Counted from the first letter of the stretch, positions 1 through 8,610 are shown. The stretch: DNA of 64,000 nucleotides from Verrucomicrobiota bacterium (GCA_023416735.1 JAEZGX010000025.1:1-64000); one strand, 5' to 3'. Numbers and translations: made by a program. The notes: a model not told the origin generated them from the sequence alone.

Positions 1-42
1 TTCGGCGGCGGTGGGCACGGCGTCGCGGGGCTCCTCGGTTTC

Positions 43-71
43 AACCACGGACGAGGAAGAATGGACACGAA
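43..71. repeat. Dispersed CACGGA/CACGAA-type repeat
   Basis: Short degenerate direct repeat of the form AACCACGG...GGACACGAAT. The same wording recurs near 19641, 27130, 39001, 46349, 47425 and 48263. It lies in the gene-poor left flank (1-268), which otherwise holds only the hairpin at 174-195. Confidence 0.55.
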
Positions 72-173
72 TATCTGTGGTTTGGGCGATCACGGCGGCG
101 GAGGAGCATCGTTGTGTGCGGGGGAAAACCGGAGCCGGACGGGAAGGTTACAGGGAAATTGCGGCGGGGTGAC

Positions 174-195
174 GGCGGGGTCGGGAGACCCCGCC
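174..195. repeat. Perfect 9-bp inverted repeat with GGGA loop
   Basis: GGCGGGGTC, loop GGGA, GACCCCGCC, followed by CTACA. There is no T-tract, so it is not an obvious intrinsic terminator. It resembles a REP-like intergenic palindrome. It sits 74 bp upstream of the MBL hydrolase gene. Confidence 0.6.
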
Positions 196-268
196 CTACA
201 GAGGGGGTGTGACGCGGAAAGTCGGCGCGGGGAGTGGATTTTTAGCGGGCAACGCTCATGGTGGGCGC

Positions 269-1183
269 ATGAACCGTCGCGAATTTGTTGTTCGTTCGTC
301 GTTATTGGTTTCCGCGGGACTGTTGAGCCGATCGAGAATGTGGGGTGCGGCGGGAGCAGGGCCAGTGACGGAGTTTCGGGCGCTGCGGAGGAATGTCGGG
401 GTGTTTACCGGCCGCGGGGGTTCGATCGGGTGGCTGTCGAATGCCGATGGGTTGGCGGTGGTGGATACCCAGTTTCCGGATACGGCGGCGGTGTGCCTGG
501 ATGGGCTGCCGGAGCGGGGCGATCGAATGATCGACGTGGTCATCAACTCCCATCACCATGGAGATCACACGGCGGGCAATGGGGTGTTCAAGCCGGCGGC
601 GAAGACGATTGTGGCGCACGCGAATGTGCCGAAGCTGCAGATGGCAGCGGCGGAGCGGGCGGGGACGGTGGAGCGTCAGGTGTTTGCGGATACGACCTTC
701 GTCGAAGCGTGGCGCAAAGACATCGGTGACGAGACAGTAACCGCGCAGTATTTCGGGCCGGCGCATACGAGCGGGGACATCATGGTGCATTTCGAGAGAG
801 CGAATGTGGTGCACATGGGGGATTTGATGTTCAACCGGTTGTATCCGGTGATCGATCGTCCGGCCGGGGCAAGTATCCGTCATTGGATTACGGTGCTGGA
901 GGAGGCGGCGAAGACCTTTGGCGGGGAGGCGATTTATATTTTCGGGCACGGGAACGCCAAGTTCGGGGTAACTGGCGGGTTAGCGGACATCGCGGCTTTT
1001 CGCGATTATCTCAGCGGGCTGCTGGAGCATGTGCAGAAGGAGATCGCGGCGGGGAAATCGAAGAGCGAAATCGTGGCGTTGGAGAATCTGCCCGGGTTCG
1101 AGGCCTTTCACGCTCCGTTGCCGAATCGGTTGGGATCGAATCTTGGCGTGGCCTTCGACGAACTCACCGAGAAGGCGGGTTAG
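269..1183 (+). CDS. Exported MBL-fold metallo-hydrolase
   Basis: A 304-residue metallo-beta-lactamase-fold protein. The start at 269 is chosen because the product then begins MNRREFVVRSSLLVSAG, a twin-arginine-type signal; earlier in-frame starts add an unlikely leader. The zinc-binding signature HHHGDH is near residue 93, and later His/Asp positions (GPAHTSGD, GHG) fit the second half of the metal site. The family includes beta-lactamases, glyoxalases and sulfur or quorum-signal hydrolases; the substrate cannot be told here. It is expected to act in the periplasm after Tat export. The gene stands alone, with a 377-bp gap downstream. Confidence 0.85.
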   Translation: MNRREFVVRSSLLVSAGLLSRSRMWGAAGAGPVTEFRALRRNVGVFTGRGGSIGWLSNADGLAVVDTQFPDTAAVCLDGLPERGDRMIDVVINSHHHGDHTAGNGVFKPAAKTIVAHANVPKLQMAAAERAGTVERQVFADTTFVEAWRKDIGDETVTAQYFGPAHTSGDIMVHFERANVVHMGDLMFNRLYPVIDRPAGASIRHWITVLEEAAKTFGGEAIYIFGHGNAKFGVTGGLADIAAFRDYLSGLLEHVQKEIAAGKSKSEIVALENLPGFEAFHAPLPNRLGSNLGVAFDELTEKAG

Positions 1184-1313
1184 GTCCGAGGTAGCGGAAG
1201 TGCGGCCGCTGGATGAGGGAACAGGAGGGAGGCCCCGCGGTGAGCTACGCAATTACCCGTATGTCGTCGCGGCGTGTTCGGGGGTATGTTGCGCGTGTAA
1301 CACCGACCCACCC

Positions 1314-1481
1314 ATGAGACTCACACCAGTTGGCCGACGCGCGGGGTTTTTCGAGGAGATGCGAGGATGGTGGCGGGGGGTGTGCCGGGCGTATTGCGAG
1401 CGCGTGGTGCGGCGGTCGCTGGCGGCGGCGCCGTTGGGCGGGCATGACTGGTTTTTGGAAGTGGAGCGAGTAACGCGATAG
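1314..1481 (+). CDS. Possible small basic protein, 55 aa
   Basis: An ATG-started 55-codon frame in the otherwise empty 1184-1560 gap. The product is Arg- and aromatic-rich (FFEEMRGWWRGVCRAYCERV, ending HDWFLEVERVTR), unlike random GC-rich shadow translations that are dominated by Ala/Arg/Pro. No family is recognised. It could be a genuine small protein or chance; conservation in relatives would decide. The rest of the gap shows nothing recognisable. Confidence 0.35.
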   Translation: MRLTPVGRRAGFFEEMRGWWRGVCRAYCERVVRRSLAAAPLGGHDWFLEVERVTR

Positions 1482-1560
1482 AGGCGAAAACGGCGGCGGG
1501 TCACGCTATGGCCACAGTGCGCTCGCTTTGGGCGGGGATTTCCGCTCACGCTGCGGGGGC

Positions 1561-1809
1561 ATGAGCTTCCAGGCTGTGATCAAGTCGGTGGGGTTTCTCG
1601 CGTTGTTGTTCGTGATGCTCTACATGGGGCTGAACAATCCGCAGCGGGCGGAGTTTCGCTTTCCGATCGCCGGATTGACGGCGAAGAATCCGATCCATGC
1701 GCCGGCGGCGGTGATTTACTTCGGCGTGTTCGCCGTGGGCGTGCTCGCGGGCACGCTGTTGCATACGTCAACGAGTGGGAAGCGCGGGGGTGCAGCGAAA
1801 GAAAAGTGA
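1561..1809 (+). CDS. LapA-like small membrane protein (DUF1049-type)
   Basis: An 82-residue protein with two hydrophobic segments (about residues 8-25 and 47-66) separated by a short NNPQ-containing loop, and a basic Gly/Lys-rich tail. This is the layout of the lipopolysaccharide assembly protein A (LapA/YciS) domain, where the two helices flank a short periplasmic loop. The start at 1561 gives MSFQAVIKSVGF directly before the first helix; the upstream in-frame extension is polar and unlikely. Function in this lineage is uncertain. Confidence 0.6.
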   Translation: MSFQAVIKSVGFLALLFVMLYMGLNNPQRAEFRFPIAGLTAKNPIHAPAAVIYFGVFAVGVLAGTLLHTSTSGKRGGAAKEK

Positions 1810-1850
1810 GATGCGGAGGCGGAGCGGCGGAGTGTCGGCCGGCGCTGCAT

Positions 1851-2753
1851 TCAGTCAGTGGGAGAAAGGGTGCGGAGGAGCCAGGCGATGCGGTCCGCTG
1901 CGGCATCGGCGTCCTGCATATCGTGGCGCGCGTTGTAGGTGGCGGATTGTTTGCGCGGGCGAGCGGCGGCGTAGAATTGGGCGGCGGCTTCGGGGGTGAC
2001 GTAGTCGTCGTTGGCGGCGAATTGGAAGAATACGGGCGCGGGAGTGAGTTGGCCGACGAAGTGGATCGGATCGAGACTGGCGAGCTGGGCGCGATAGGCG
2101 TCGGGATTGGCCGGCTGGCGAGCGAAGAGAAACCAGTCGGCGAAGTGCGGGGTGCCGGCGATCAGCACGTAACTCGACGGCCGTCGGTCCACGGCGCCCA
2201 TCACGGCGCCATACATCGCGCCGAAATCGTGGCCTACAAAAGCGATGCGGTCGCGATCGATGCCGCGTTCGGCGAGGAGGAGATCGAGGGCGCGACGCAG
2301 GGTTTTGATTTGGGAGACGCTTTGGTCGAAGTCCTCTTCGGGCACGCGGTTCTGATACCATTGCGGTTGGGCCCACATCGCATCGATGAGGACGGAGACG
2401 ATGCCGCGATCGGCGAGGGCAACGGCCTCGTGGAGGAATTCGGTGCGGTTGGTGGTGGACGGATTGCCGAGCCAATGAACGTAGAGGATGCCAGCGAGGT
2501 TGTGGGTCGTGGGAGAGGCGGGCCGGACGACGTAGGCTTTCACCGGTTTGCCGCGACTGTCGGCGAAGGTGATGTCGCGAAGAACGGCGCCGTCGCGGGT
2601 GACCGTATCCAGGGTGCGGATATCGAGCGGAGCGTCGCGGTCGTAGTCGAAAAGCGACGGGTCGAGGGGGGCCGAATCGGCTGGAAGGGAAGCGAAGCTG
2701 GAGGAACTGACGACGAGCCAGAAAAGAAGAGCGCAGAACCCGGAAAGCCTCAT
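1851..2753 (-). CDS. Secreted dienelactone-hydrolase-like alpha/beta hydrolase with Asp at the nucleophile elbow
   Basis: About 300 residues. From 2753 the product has a clear signal peptide (MRLSGFCALLFWLVVSS); an upstream ATG at 2804 is also possible. The fold is suggested by the LAGILYVHW strand, the elbow FVGHDFGAMYG (about residue 174), an acidic FAANDDYVTPE segment (about 245) and YNARHDM with the likely catalytic His (about 277). The elbow carries Asp rather than Ser or Cys, giving a GHDxG pattern like haloalkane dehalogenases and epoxide hydrolases rather than typical dienelactone hydrolases. The substrate is unknown. It lies next to the apiosidase-like gene on the same strand. Confidence 0.75.
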   Translation of the reverse strand: MRLSGFCALLFWLVVSSSSFASLPADSAPLDPSLFDYDRDAPLDIRTLDTVTRDGAVLRDITFADSRGKPVKAYVVRPASPTTHNLAGILYVHWLGNPSTTNRTEFLHEAVALADRGIVSVLIDAMWAQPQWYQNRVPEEDFDQSVSQIKTLRRALDLLLAERGIDRDRIAFVGHDFGAMYGAVMGAVDRRPSSYVLIAGTPHFADWFLFARQPANPDAYRAQLASLDPIHFVGQLTPAPVFFQFAANDDYVTPEAAAQFYAAARPRKQSATYNARHDMQDADAAADRIAWLLRTLSPTD

Positions 2754-2844
2754 GTCGCAACGAAGTCGGTTCCGGAGCGGAGTCGAATGCGCGGGGAGTG
2801 TCATACCTGGTGTGATACGTTGCGCGGGCGTTTAGAACCCATGC

Positions 2845-4269
2845 TTAACGCGAGCCGGGAGCGGGGAAATTTTTCGAAGCGTCGTCGAGGACGAGGATCC
2901 AGTCGAGCGTTTCGCCGGCGTCGGGCGGGGTGAAGCGATGTGTGTCCGTTCTTTTGATACGCCCGGCGGAGGACGCGGTGCCGTTGCGGGGATTGAACCA
3001 CCAGACGTTCAGCGTTTCTCCGCTCAAGGCGGACGTGCGGACGGTGAAAGAGCGGCCGACAGGAGCGTAGATGGCGCCCCAGGAACCGGATCGGTCGCGC
3101 GTCGCGACGAACCGGTAGCGGCCGGCGCCCGGGACGGCGGTGGGAGCTGGCTCGGGGACGAGGAGCGCGTCGTCGGGAATGCGCGTGAAGAACGGACGTG
3201 ATTCGAGGAGGCGGCGAGCGTGCTGCATCTGGGCGGCGCCGGGCTGGTCGATGGCTTCGCGCCAAGGGAGGAGCGGCAGGTTGACGGATTCGCGTTCGGG
3301 CGAGGCGAATTGCCAAACGGAGTGGTGACCGTAGGTGTGGCCGAAAGCACCGTTGAAAAGATTCCAATACGCGGCACGGCGGACGTCGGCGGAGAGGGAG
3401 TGCCCGTGTTCGGAGGCGGCGAAGGAGATGGGGTGATCCTCGTAAACGGGTTCGCCGTCGAAAACGGGTTTCACGGGAGTGAGATCGTAGTCGGCGCGGA
3501 TCTTGGCGTAGCGCGGAAAGTTCACCTCGTGGCGGTTTTGGCGCATGTTGAAGTCGAGCCAGTCGGCGTCGTGAAACCAAGTGGAGGAGCCTTGGCCGCC
3601 TGGCGGGTGGAAAGTGATCAGGTGAGCGCCGCCGTCGCCGCGGCGAAGCCCGCGCGCCATGGCGTCGATGATGGTGCGATGTGTATCATTTTCGATGGGA
3701 CGGTCGCCGCCGACGATCCAGATGATGGGCTTGTTCTTGTAACGGCGACCGAGCCATTCGCCGTAGATGCCGGCGTTTTCCGGAGTGAAGATAACGGGAC
3801 CCTTGCCCCAGCGAGCGAGATTCCATTTGTCGCCCCATGTGGGAAGCAGGCCGATGAAGAGCCCGCGCTTTTCGGCTTCGTCGATGATGGCGTCCACGTG
3901 ATCCCAATAGTCGTTGTTGGGGCCGGGTTTTTCGTTGGGCCGGGTTGGATGGTCGTCGAGCAGCGGCGTGTGACCGTAGGCGTTGGGGGTGTGGAGGCCG
4001 TCGAGTTCGGCGAGGGCGACCGCTTGGATGACGGTGAAGTGTTTGGCGGCGCGGTTGTCGAGGTAGTGGCGGGCTTCCTCGATGGTGAGCCGGTGAAACA
4101 GCTCCCACGCGGTGTCGCCGAGATAGAAGAACGGGCGGCCGTCGTCGTAAGTGAGGAAGCGTCGCGATTCGTTGTGAACCTGAAGTCGTGGAGCGGCGGC
4201 GAGCGGAGAGATGGAAGCGGCGAGAAGAAAAGCAAAGGCGAGAGGAGTGAGGGGCGGGGCGATTTTCAC
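2845..4269 (-). CDS. DUF4038 glycoside hydrolase, apiosidase-like (GH140-type)
   Basis: 474 residues with a signal peptide (about 1-26), so exported. The body matches the DUF4038 (beta/alpha)8 family that includes the GH140 endo-apiosidase of rhamnogalacturonan-II breakdown. Markers are PFFYLGDTAWELFHRL near the N-terminus, GLLPTWGDKWN, WIVGGDRP, PVFDGEPVYEDHP with candidate catalytic acids, and a C-terminal beta domain ending in a WILVLDDASK-type strand. Length is normal for the family. It is followed on the same strand, 91 bp away, by the alpha/beta hydrolase, and is divergent from the oxidoreductase at 4522. The specific glycan is an inference. Confidence 0.82.
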   Translation of the reverse strand: MKIAPPLTPLAFAFLLAASISPLAAAPRLQVHNESRRFLTYDDGRPFFYLGDTAWELFHRLTIEEARHYLDNRAAKHFTVIQAVALAELDGLHTPNAYGHTPLLDDHPTRPNEKPGPNNDYWDHVDAIIDEAEKRGLFIGLLPTWGDKWNLARWGKGPVIFTPENAGIYGEWLGRRYKNKPIIWIVGGDRPIENDTHRTIIDAMARGLRRGDGGAHLITFHPPGGQGSSTWFHDADWLDFNMRQNRHEVNFPRYAKIRADYDLTPVKPVFDGEPVYEDHPISFAASEHGHSLSADVRRAAYWNLFNGAFGHTYGHHSVWQFASPERESVNLPLLPWREAIDQPGAAQMQHARRLLESRPFFTRIPDDALLVPEPAPTAVPGAGRYRFVATRDRSGSWGAIYAPVGRSFTVRTSALSGETLNVWWFNPRNGTASSAGRIKRTDTHRFTPPDAGETLDWILVLDDASKNFPAPGSR

Positions 4270-4521
4270 GGAGGGAAGGGTGGGTGAGAGGAAAGGAGAA
4301 CGCTACTGCGGCGAAGCGAGCGGTTAACGGGATCAATGATTCTCGCGGTGGAACGGAGGTCGGACGTGTTTCCGCGAAGAAAATTGGCGTGCGAAGGGTC
4401 TTTGATGTAATACGGTGCAGCAGCTCCGATACAAAGATCGGGCTTCTTGAAGATACCGAAAACCACCCCGAATTTGAGGCGTCGTGCTCTCACGCGTTCC
4501 TCGCTTTCAAACTCCTCTTTT

Positions 4522-5946
4522 ATGTCTACGCCCACCGTTCTGAATCGTCGCGATTTCATCAAGTTCTCGGCGCTCGTGGCCGCGATGCTGAATTTTCCGG
4601 GCTGCACGACTCTGCAGCAAAATCCAAAGAAGCCGCGAGCGATCGCGCCGGGTGCGAAGATCCGCATCGCGCAGATTGGCTGCGGTGGAAAAGGCTGGAG
4701 CGATGTGCTCGCGGTGAAGGACGAGGAGGTGGTGGCGTTGTGCGACGTGGATTGGGAGACTCCCGTAAGTCCGCCGCGGTGGTCGGGCGACAATCCCGAG
4801 GCGAAGCTGTCGAAGCGCGTGCGGTTACAAAAAGAGTTTCCGAATGCGAAGCTTTATACGGATTTCCGGAAGATGTTGCTCGAGATGGACGATCAGATCG
4901 ACGCGGTCGCGATTTCGACGCCGGATCACATGCATTTCCTGCCAGCGTATATGGCGATCATGCTCGGCAAGCACGTGTATGTGCAGAAGCCGCTGACGCA
5001 GACGGTGGGAGAGGCGCGGGAGCTGTTGCGACTGGCGCGCTTGAACGGCGTGGTGACGCAGATGGGCAATCAAGGGCACGCAGGCGAAGGCGTGCGACTG
5101 GTGACGGAGTGGCACGATGCGGGCGTGATCGGCGACGTGCGCGAAGTGAATATCTGGACGAATCGTCCGGTGTGGCCGCAGGGAATGACGGAATGGCCCG
5201 CGTCGCAACCGGTGCCGGAAGGCTTGAATTGGGACGGCTTCCTCGGCCGCGCGCCGGAGCGGGGCTACAGTCCGGACATTCATCCGTTCAACTGGCGTGG
5301 GTATCAGGATTACGGATGCGGCGCGCTGGGCGACATGGCGTGTCACCTGATGGATGCGGCGTTCACGGTGCTGCGACTTGGCGCGCCTTCGTCGGTCGAG
5401 CTGAAACAGATCAATGGGAAGAGCCCGATCGCGTTCCCGAAATCGGCGATCGTCGAGTATCAGTTCCCGGCGCGGGGCAATCTGCCGCCGGTGAAGCTGA
5501 CGTGGTATGAAGGCGGTTTGAAGCCGGAGAAGCCGGCGGAGATGGAAGAGAATCGTCAGCTCGCGCAAGGCGGCCAGCTGATCGTGGGCAGCAAGGCGAC
5601 GGTTTACGACGGCAACGACTACTGCAACAGCCCGCGCGTCATTCCGGAGGCGAAGCATCGCGAACTTGCGCCGACGTTCCCGCCGCGGACGCTGCCGCGC
5701 GTGCCGGGCAACAATCCGCACACGGAGTGGACGGCGGCGATCCGCGCGGGCGATCCGCGTGCGGCCGGTTCGAACTTCGAGTATTCCGGGCCATTTACGG
5801 AGGCGGTGAATCTCGGCACGTTGGCGATTCTGGTCGGCGGAAAACTCGAGTGGGATGCGGAGAACATGACCACGGGCCAACCCGAAGCGGACAAGCTGCT
5901 GTATCCGACGTATCGCCGCGGTTGGGAGCCGGCGGATATGATGTGA
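4522..5946 (+). CDS. Tat-exported Gfo/Idh/MocA-family oxidoreductase
   Basis: 474 residues. The start at 4522 yields a twin-arginine leader (NRRDFIKFSALVAA) ending at a lipobox-like NFPGC, suggesting a Tat-exported lipoprotein. The Rossmann motif AQIGCGGKG follows at about residue 53. A YVQKPLTQT segment takes the place of the usual EKP signature, and the C-terminal GFO_IDH_MocA-type beta-sheet domain follows. Such exported enzymes carry tightly bound NAD(P) and act on sugars or polyols. It faces the apiosidase-like gene across a 252-bp intergenic region. A terminator follows at 5968. Confidence 0.88.
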   Translation: MSTPTVLNRRDFIKFSALVAAMLNFPGCTTLQQNPKKPRAIAPGAKIRIAQIGCGGKGWSDVLAVKDEEVVALCDVDWETPVSPPRWSGDNPEAKLSKRVRLQKEFPNAKLYTDFRKMLLEMDDQIDAVAISTPDHMHFLPAYMAIMLGKHVYVQKPLTQTVGEARELLRLARLNGVVTQMGNQGHAGEGVRLVTEWHDAGVIGDVREVNIWTNRPVWPQGMTEWPASQPVPEGLNWDGFLGRAPERGYSPDIHPFNWRGYQDYGCGALGDMACHLMDAAFTVLRLGAPSSVELKQINGKSPIAFPKSAIVEYQFPARGNLPPVKLTWYEGGLKPEKPAEMEENRQLAQGGQLIVGSKATVYDGNDYCNSPRVIPEAKHRELAPTFPPRTLPRVPGNNPHTEWTAAIRAGDPRAAGSNFEYSGPFTEAVNLGTLAILVGGKLEWDAENMTTGQPEADKLLYPTYRRGWEPADMM

Positions 5947-5967
5947 GCGTGATTTGTTGATGAACAG

Positions 5968-5996
5968 CCGCCGTGTCGTGAGGCACGGCGGTTTTT
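5968..5996 (+). terminator. Intrinsic terminator
   Basis: Stem CCGCCGTG / CACGGCGG with an 8-nt loop followed by TTTTT, 22 bp after the oxidoreductase stop codon. Confidence 0.8.
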
Positions 5997-6043
5997 CATT
6001 TCAGGAGCGTCCAAGAGTCGAAGGTTCGACCTGAGCGTTGTAG

Positions 6044-6850
6044 TTATCGCTTCAAGCGATTGGGCGGGAGGAAGCGGGAGAGTAGCGGAAAGGCTCTGCG
6101 GAGGTCGGCCTCGGTGAGTTGTGACTCGGACCGTGCGGAACCGCTGCCGTCCGCGGACGTATGGGATCGTTGGACTTCGTAGATCGGTCTGCCGTCCGCC
6201 ATTTGGCTCTGCGAGATGAGGTTGATCTCGTATTTGACGGGATCGAGTCCGAAGCCGCCGAATGCCGCGTCGAGATGGGATCCCGCGAGCGTTTGGAACT
6301 GAGCGGAGCGTTCTGGTCCAAGCGCTTCGTTGAAAGCTTGAAGCACTTCGTTGTAGAGAGCGCTGCTTTCGGCGGGGAGCGATGGGATCTGCACGATCAA
6401 ACGGGATCCATCCGGGGATAACTCTGCCTGGGCGTTTGCGACGGCGAGTGCCTCGACCTTCGACCGAACTTCGTTCACGACACGGTTGAGCCGGTTCACT
6501 TCGGTGGGCTGGAGATCGAAGAGCTTCACGAAGGCGGGAGTGAGTTGATAGCCTTCCATGAAGCTCACGACGTGCAGCAGTCCGTGCTGGTGAAGCCACA
6601 TCGCGGCATCGAGGCGTGATTGCGCGGTGGACGCGCTTGGCTGGTCGGCTGGTGGCGGAGAATCGGCGCTGGCGGCCTGCGTCGGCAGCTGCGACGTGGG
6701 CAGCGCGACGTTGCGCGAGTCGGGTGCAGCGGAGAAGGCCTCAGTGCTCGCTGCGTGGCGAACGGGGGCGGTGAGCCGGCCAGCGAAGAAACCGATCGAA
6801 AGAAAAGCGAACGCGACGCCCGCGCTGAGGAAGAACGAGCGGGCTGTCAT
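6044..6850 (-). CDS. Membrane-anchored protein of unknown function
   Basis: 268 residues. The start at 6850 gives MTARSFFLSAGVAFAFLSIG, one N-terminal transmembrane helix, then a Pro/Ala/Ser-rich linker (about 30-75) and a soluble, largely helical domain of about 190 residues ending in basic NRLKR. No family is recognised. The layout (one helix, flexible linker, periplasmic helical domain) resembles Verrucomicrobial proteins encoded near ECF sigma genes, but no such gene is adjacent. It begins 19 bp after the CobW-family GTPase gene on the same strand, so co-transcription is likely. Confidence 0.7.
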   Translation of the reverse strand: MTARSFFLSAGVAFAFLSIGFFAGRLTAPVRHAASTEAFSAAPDSRNVALPTSQLPTQAASADSPPPADQPSASTAQSRLDAAMWLHQHGLLHVVSFMEGYQLTPAFVKLFDLQPTEVNRLNRVVNEVRSKVEALAVANAQAELSPDGSRLIVQIPSLPAESSALYNEVLQAFNEALGPERSAQFQTLAGSHLDAAFGGFGLDPVKYEINLISQSQMADGRPIYEVQRSHTSADGSGSARSESQLTEADLRRAFPLLSRFLPPNRLKR

Positions 6851-6869
6851 GGCGTTCGGTGAGCCGCGG

Positions 6870-8294
6870 TTACGAGGCGAGGCAGGACTTCGCGGCCTCG
6901 GTGAGGGCGGCACGGTCGAGGTTTTTGCCGATAAAGACGAGCGTGTTTTGACGAGCGTCGGTGCCCCATTCGCGGTCGAACTTGGCGTCGAAGAGCATGT
7001 GGACGCCCTGGAAGACGAGGCGCTTGTTCGAGCCTTTGATGGCGAGCACGCCTTTGGAGCGGTAGATGTCGCCGCCCTTGGTGCGCAGGAGTTCGCCGAT
7101 CCAGCTGTTGAGCTTTTGGCCGTCGAGTTCGCCGGAGAAGCTGATGCCGACGGAGCCGACGGATTCGTTGTGGGAATGCTCGTGGCGGAAGGTGCGGTCC
7201 CGACCGTAGCGGAGGAGCTTTTTGTCGCCGGCGTAGAGATGCGTCGAGACGTCGTGTCCGGTGAAGAGAAGATAGCGGCCGTTCTCGGGAATCGAGAGGC
7301 GGAAGGCGCCGTATTCGTTTTTCAACTTCAGGCGGTGGAGCGTGGCACCGGGGGTAATTTCCTCGCCGGGCTGCACGATTTTTTCCCAGTCGGAGAATGT
7401 GAGGACGGTCGCGTTGATCGCGGCGTCGAGATCGGCGGGTTCGACGGATTTTATCGGCATCACGACGACGTCGAGTTCGTTGTGATCGTGACCGCAATCG
7501 GGGCCGCACTCGTGATCGTGTTCGTGCGCGTGATCGTGGTGATGATGCGCGTGGCCCTCGTGAGCGTCTTCGTCGTCGGGCGAGTGGCCGATCGTGAGTT
7601 CGTAGTCGCCGCTGGAAAGTTCGTAGGCGCCGGCCCATTCGAACGGGTATTCGGTTTCGAGGAATTGCGGATCGAGCTCGGTGGCGCGGGAGAGATTGAA
7701 GCCGCCGACGTTGAGCACGCGATCGAGCGGAAGGTCGCAGTTTTTCGTGCGATGGATTTTCGCGACGGCGTTGATGCGATGGATGCGTTCTTCGAGCGCG
7801 TCGAGTTCGGCGGGCGCCACGAGATCGGTCTTGTTGAGCAGGATGACATCGGCGAAGGCGACCTGCTTTTGCGCTTCGTCTTCGGCGTCGAGGTGTTGAA
7901 GGACGTGTTTCGCGTCGACGACGGTGACGATGGCGTCGAGGCGGAAGTTGGCCTTCATCTCGTCGTCGGTGAAGAACGTCTGCGCGACGGGCGCGGGGTT
8001 GGCCATGCCTGTAGTTTCAATAAGGATACCGTCGAGCTTGTCCTTGCGCTTCATGAGCCGGCCGAGGATGCGGATCAGGTCGCCGCGGACGGTGCAGCAG
8101 AGGCAGCCGTTGTTCATCTCGAACAGTTCTTCTTCGCTGGAGATGACGAGCTGGTTGTCGACGCCGACCTCGCCGAATTCGTTTTCGATAACCGCAAGCT
8201 TCTTGCCGTGTTGTTCGGTGAGGATGCGATTGAGGAGCGTGGTCTTGCCGGCGCCGAGGAAGCCGGTGAGGACAGTGACGGGAATGGCGGACAT
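6870..8294 (-). CDS. COG0523 (CobW/G3E-family) GTPase with His-rich metal loop
   Basis: 474 residues from the ATG at 8294, where the product begins MSAIPVTVLTGFLGAGKTT. Walker A is at residues 11-18, the family Cys motif GCLCC at 63-67 and the guanine-specificity motif NKTD at 154-157. Residues about 244-271 hold a dense His/Asp/Glu stretch with two Cys. A CobW_C-type domain follows. COG0523 proteins are metallochaperone-type GTPases for zinc, cobalt or nickel; His-rich members are most often tied to zinc. The protein is longer than many members. It is divergent from the TonB receptor at 8611, and the two could share control. I cannot identify a Zur box with confidence. Confidence 0.88.
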   Translation of the reverse strand: MSAIPVTVLTGFLGAGKTTLLNRILTEQHGKKLAVIENEFGEVGVDNQLVISSEEELFEMNNGCLCCTVRGDLIRILGRLMKRKDKLDGILIETTGMANPAPVAQTFFTDDEMKANFRLDAIVTVVDAKHVLQHLDAEDEAQKQVAFADVILLNKTDLVAPAELDALEERIHRINAVAKIHRTKNCDLPLDRVLNVGGFNLSRATELDPQFLETEYPFEWAGAYELSSGDYELTIGHSPDDEDAHEGHAHHHHDHAHEHDHECGPDCGHDHNELDVVVMPIKSVEPADLDAAINATVLTFSDWEKIVQPGEEITPGATLHRLKLKNEYGAFRLSIPENGRYLLFTGHDVSTHLYAGDKKLLRYGRDRTFRHEHSHNESVGSVGISFSGELDGQKLNSWIGELLRTKGGDIYRSKGVLAIKGSNKRLVFQGVHMLFDAKFDREWGTDARQNTLVFIGKNLDRAALTEAAKSCLAS

Positions 8295-8610
8295 GGTTTT
8301 CGGAAATCGAATAGAAGAAGAAGGCGCAAGCGTGGCGGCGGGTGGGGGAAACGCAAACCGGGCACGCCTCCTGCTCACGGAGCGGGGCAAAACGGTGGTG
8401 ACGTTGGGGCCAAATGCGTCCGCTTTTCGCGGAATGTTCGCGTTTGGCGCGCAACGCGCGACCGCATTGTTACATGCAGGCAAAATGGAGCGGATGAACC
8501 GATTCTCACGGGACCGAAGCCTTGACGCGATTGCGCCGGAGCGGCAGGTCAGGAACTGCCTGACGAGTCACGGATCGTGGCGAACGGGGGCGACTAACAC
8601 TGATACACAA
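8295..8610. other. Divergent intergenic region with nested inverted repeats
   Basis: 316 bp between the COG0523 gene (minus) and the TonB receptor (plus). At 8543-8564 lie two overlapping inverted repeats: GGCAG...CTGCC (8543-8560) and GTCAGG...CCTGAC (8548-8564). They cannot both form at once. A TTGACG hexamer occurs at 8522 without a convincing -10 partner. Nothing else is recognised. Confidence 0.45.

Noticed and set aside
1..93. Minus-strand open frame from a GTG at 93 running off the left edge (MIAQTTDIRVHSSSSVVETE)
   Set aside because: Much of it is the reverse reading of a dispersed CACGAAT-type repeat, and only 31 codons are visible. It could be the start of a gene but cannot be supported.
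174..195. Hairpin as an intrinsic terminator
   Set aside because: Strong stem but no T-tract on either strand, and no supported gene ends just before it.
2845..4287. Long plus-strand open frames opposite the DUF4038 glycosidase
   Set aside because: Shadow frames of a GC-rich gene; translations are Gly/Val/Glu/Ala-rich with no domain, and the minus-strand gene has clear family motifs.
7500..7560. CAC/GTG-rich stretch as a microsatellite
   Set aside because: It is the coding sequence of the His-rich loop of the COG0523 GTPase, with mixed codons and conserved function in the family.
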